This document shows, piece after piece, positions 62,777 to 64,000 of a DNA stretch of 64,000 bases. Under the pieces are notes generated by a model that worked only from the letters and a program-made list of their open reading frames with translations, was not told where the DNA came from and searched no databases. Position numbers and translations under genes: made by a program. Position 1 is the first letter of the stretch, and every line of letters begins with the position of its first letter. Where the stretch lies: contig NZ_JBQDYF010000002.1 in NCBI RefSeq assembly GCF_052044135.1, positions 264,979 through 328,978 of the forward strand, read 5' to 3'. This DNA comes from Salinisphaera sp052044135. GTDB lineage: Bacteria > Pseudomonadota > Gammaproteobacteria > Nevskiales > Salinisphaeraceae.

Positions 62777-63172
62777 TTGACAACATTAGCCGTATTAGTG
62801 GCATTAGTTGCCTCATTGCTTTCTGGGATAGCCGGCGTGGTGCTCTCGTTCGGGTTCTATTCGTGGCTCGAGCGCCGAAGACTGAAAGTCGAGACCGCAC
62901 GTAAGTTATTCGGCAACAGGCATCGTGTCCACGAACACCAGTTCCAAGAAGCAATTAACGAAGTAATGATTGTGTTCTCGGATAGCCAGCTTGTGATTGA
63001 CGCTATGGAAAACCTCTGGAAAGTAGTCGAGACACCTCAAAGTTCACGTGCCGCCAATGCTGCTGACGACGCTCTTATCCAGCTAATGAAAGCGATTTGC
63101 GCGGATTTAAAAATTAAATATAAGCATTTGCCCGATACGTATTTCCTGCGATTTTTCAGTATTCCGAGATGA
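62777..63172 (+). CDS. Cassette 5: membrane-anchored protein (DUF6680-like)
   Basis: A 131-aa protein from TTG 62777, chosen for the AAGGAG site 5 nt upstream. One N-terminal membrane helix (3-30, VLVALVASLLSGIAGVVLSF) is followed by a helical soluble domain with ARKLFGNRH, FQEAINEVMIVFSDS and LIQLMKAICADLKI. This matches my memory of the DUF6680 pattern, but not firmly. The stop codon is next to the last attC, which a group II intron interrupts. Confidence 0.75.
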   Translation: MTTLAVLVALVASLLSGIAGVVLSFGFYSWLERRRLKVETARKLFGNRHRVHEHQFQEAINEVMIVFSDSQLVIDAMENLWKVVETPQSSRAANAADDALIQLMKAICADLKIKYKHLPDTYFLRFFSIPR

Positions 63173-63173
63173 T

Positions 63174-63228
63174 ACCCAACAATCCGCTGCAGTTGACCGC
63201 CCGAAGCGCTGCCGCGCTTCGGGTTCCC
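63174..63228 (+). repeat. attC site 5, left part, interrupted
   Basis: R'' ACCCAAC (full consensus) and the perfect stem CCCGAAGCGC/GCGCTTCGGG (63200-63223) are followed by TTCCC. Then group II intron sequence replaces the expected second stem and R' box. Confidence 0.85.
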
Positions 63229-63946
63229 GTACGCCCGGCATGGGCACGATCTTGGAGGTGAAAGTCCTCTCATAAGTAGGCCATAACGAATGAAGCGAAG
63301 CGCAACTGCGTGAGGGCGACCGAGCGTGGGGAGGAAGCGTGGAGCGAAGCCGTGAGCCGATGAACAAGAATCGGATATCAAGGCGCTGTCAGGCAGGGCG
63401 AGCAGGCGGGACACTGCGAAGCTCTCATGGCCAAGGCGTGGCAACGTAAATCCGGCGGCTGTGCGGTGACGGATCGTGTTCTTATCCGGGGAGATCTCGC
63501 CTTATGCCTGAAAGGGCAACGGAGTGTTTCCGGAGCGAGAAGTCAGCCGAGGCCATAGTAGCCGGTGACGGTGAAGGGCCAAACGAGAAGAGGTGTTAAA
63601 GGACCGGTCGATGCGAGACGTATGGCATCAGATGCTTGCCCAAGCAAGGCGGACGGACGTGGCAGCGGTGAAGCCGTGAACACGCCGGTCAGCGATGAAA
63701 CGACCCGCCCGCGATCGGAAGCCCGAGACACCAAGCAAGACCTGCTAGAGCGGGTGCTTGCACGAGACAACCTGCAACGCGCCTGGAAACGAGTTAAAGC
63801 CAACCGCGGTGCGGCGGGTGTCGACGGGCTGGATATAGCCCGGACGGGCGCCCACCTCAAGACCGCTTGGCCGACGATTCGCGACCAGCTGCGTGACGGG
63901 CGCTACCGGCCCCAGCCGGTTCGCCGGATCACCCTCCCGAAAGCCG
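63229..63946 (+). mobile_element. Group II intron, truncated, inserted in attC
   Basis: From GTACGCCCGGCATGGGC the sequence has the layout of a bacterial group II intron ribozyme: 5' end close to the GTGYG consensus, the CTTGGAGGTGAAAGTCCTCT region and later conserved blocks, then a maturase ORF. It has the same orientation as the cassettes. Homology to maturase stops at about 63946, so domains V and VI and most of the ORF are missing from what is seen here. Confidence 0.85.
63565..63946 (+). pseudogene. ltrA: Group II intron reverse transcriptase/maturase, truncated
   Basis: Intron-encoded protein fragment. From GTG 63565 or ATG 63622 it shows LLERVLARDNLQRAWKRVKANRGAAGVDGLD (RT block 0) and RYRPQPVRRITLPK (RT block 1). 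After Lys/Ala at about 63946 the frame continues 17 unrelated residues to a stop at 63996. The YADD catalytic block is therefore lost, so the protein is dead unless the missing part lies further on. Confidence 0.85.
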
Positions 63947-64000
63947 TAAGCGATCCACAAACCCCATCATTCACAGGCCGCGAGGTTCATGGCTAAATCC
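63947..64000 (+). other. Unidentified sequence breaking the intron; possible new gene start
   Basis: The sequence abruptly changes from intron ORF to unrelated DNA. An ATG at 63989 (M-A-K-S, running off the window) with GAGG 5 nt upstream may begin a gene such as a transposase. Too short to identify. Confidence 0.4.

Larger units (their letters stand above)
57712..63228. mobile_element. Chromosomal-type integron with cassette array
   Basis: IntI gene, attI region, and cassettes ending in attC sites at 59238-59340, 60193-60267, 61118-61220, 62659-62761 and 63174 onward. Three attC sites are 103 bp and nearly identical, which is typical of sedentary chromosomal integrons. All cassette genes read away from intI and are richer in A+T than the host chromosome. 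The array continues, or is broken, at the group II intron. Confidence 0.92.

Noticed and set aside
58740..63200. CRISPR array suggested by regularly repeated sequence
   Set aside because: The repeats are 75-103-bp attC sites separated by whole genes, not short repeats with spacers, and no cas gene is present.

Overview
The window is high-GC chromosomal DNA from a gammaproteobacterium. DUF2058 (YaiL-like), HtpX, PdxY, monomeric NADP isocitrate dehydrogenase, YdiJ and a cyo quinol oxidase all fit that class. A halophile of the Salinisphaera type is a guess, not a result. No tRNA or rRNA gene was recognised.

Layout. 1-20.6 kb is core-like metabolism: two aldo/keto reductases, gamma-glutamyltranspeptidase, HtpX, a CBS-pair protein, monomeric IDH, an MFS exporter, pyridoxal kinase, glutamate racemase, EAL and GGDEF c-di-GMP enzymes, YdiJ, and a CoA-transferase/HMG-CoA-lyase-type pair. 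20.6-27.1 kb is an accessory island bounded by two 127-bp direct repeats (123/127 identical). It carries an AT-richer AAA/TOPRIM ATPase, a LysR/hydrolase pair, a racemase pseudogene with one in-frame stop, and a ParE-type toxin-antitoxin locus duplicated as a 490-bp tandem repeat. 27.2-32.5 kb is a cluster of three LysR-type regulator or MFS units. 32.5-34.3 kb is gene-poor, with two unknown genes and short repeats. 34.3-49.9 kb returns to a core-like style: C45 acyltransferase, tricorn-like protease, MscS, a SulP-Usp operon, DksA-like zinc fingers and a glycine-betaine binding protein. 50.2-54.3 kb is the cyoABCD terminal oxidase. 54.4-57.4 kb holds an SDR, D-cysteine desulfhydrase and DgkA, with three copies of a dispersed palindrome containing a DnaA-box-like sequence.

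57.7-63.2 kb is a chromosomal-type integron. An intact IntI integrase reads leftward, and to its right lie five attC sites and at least five cassettes of AT-richer genes, mostly of unknown function, all reading rightward. Three attC sites are near-identical 103-bp elements, one is a 75-bp deletion form, and the last is split by a group II intron inserted 5 nt after its perfect 10-bp stem. The intron ORF is itself cut, and another element seems to start at the right edge. The cassettes are the best place to look for undescribed functions. They encode a TIR/deoxyribosyltransferase-like protein, a 467-aa protein with a coiled coil, a translationally coupled zinc-ribbon plus membrane-protein pair, and two small membrane proteins. 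Defence roles for them are inference only.
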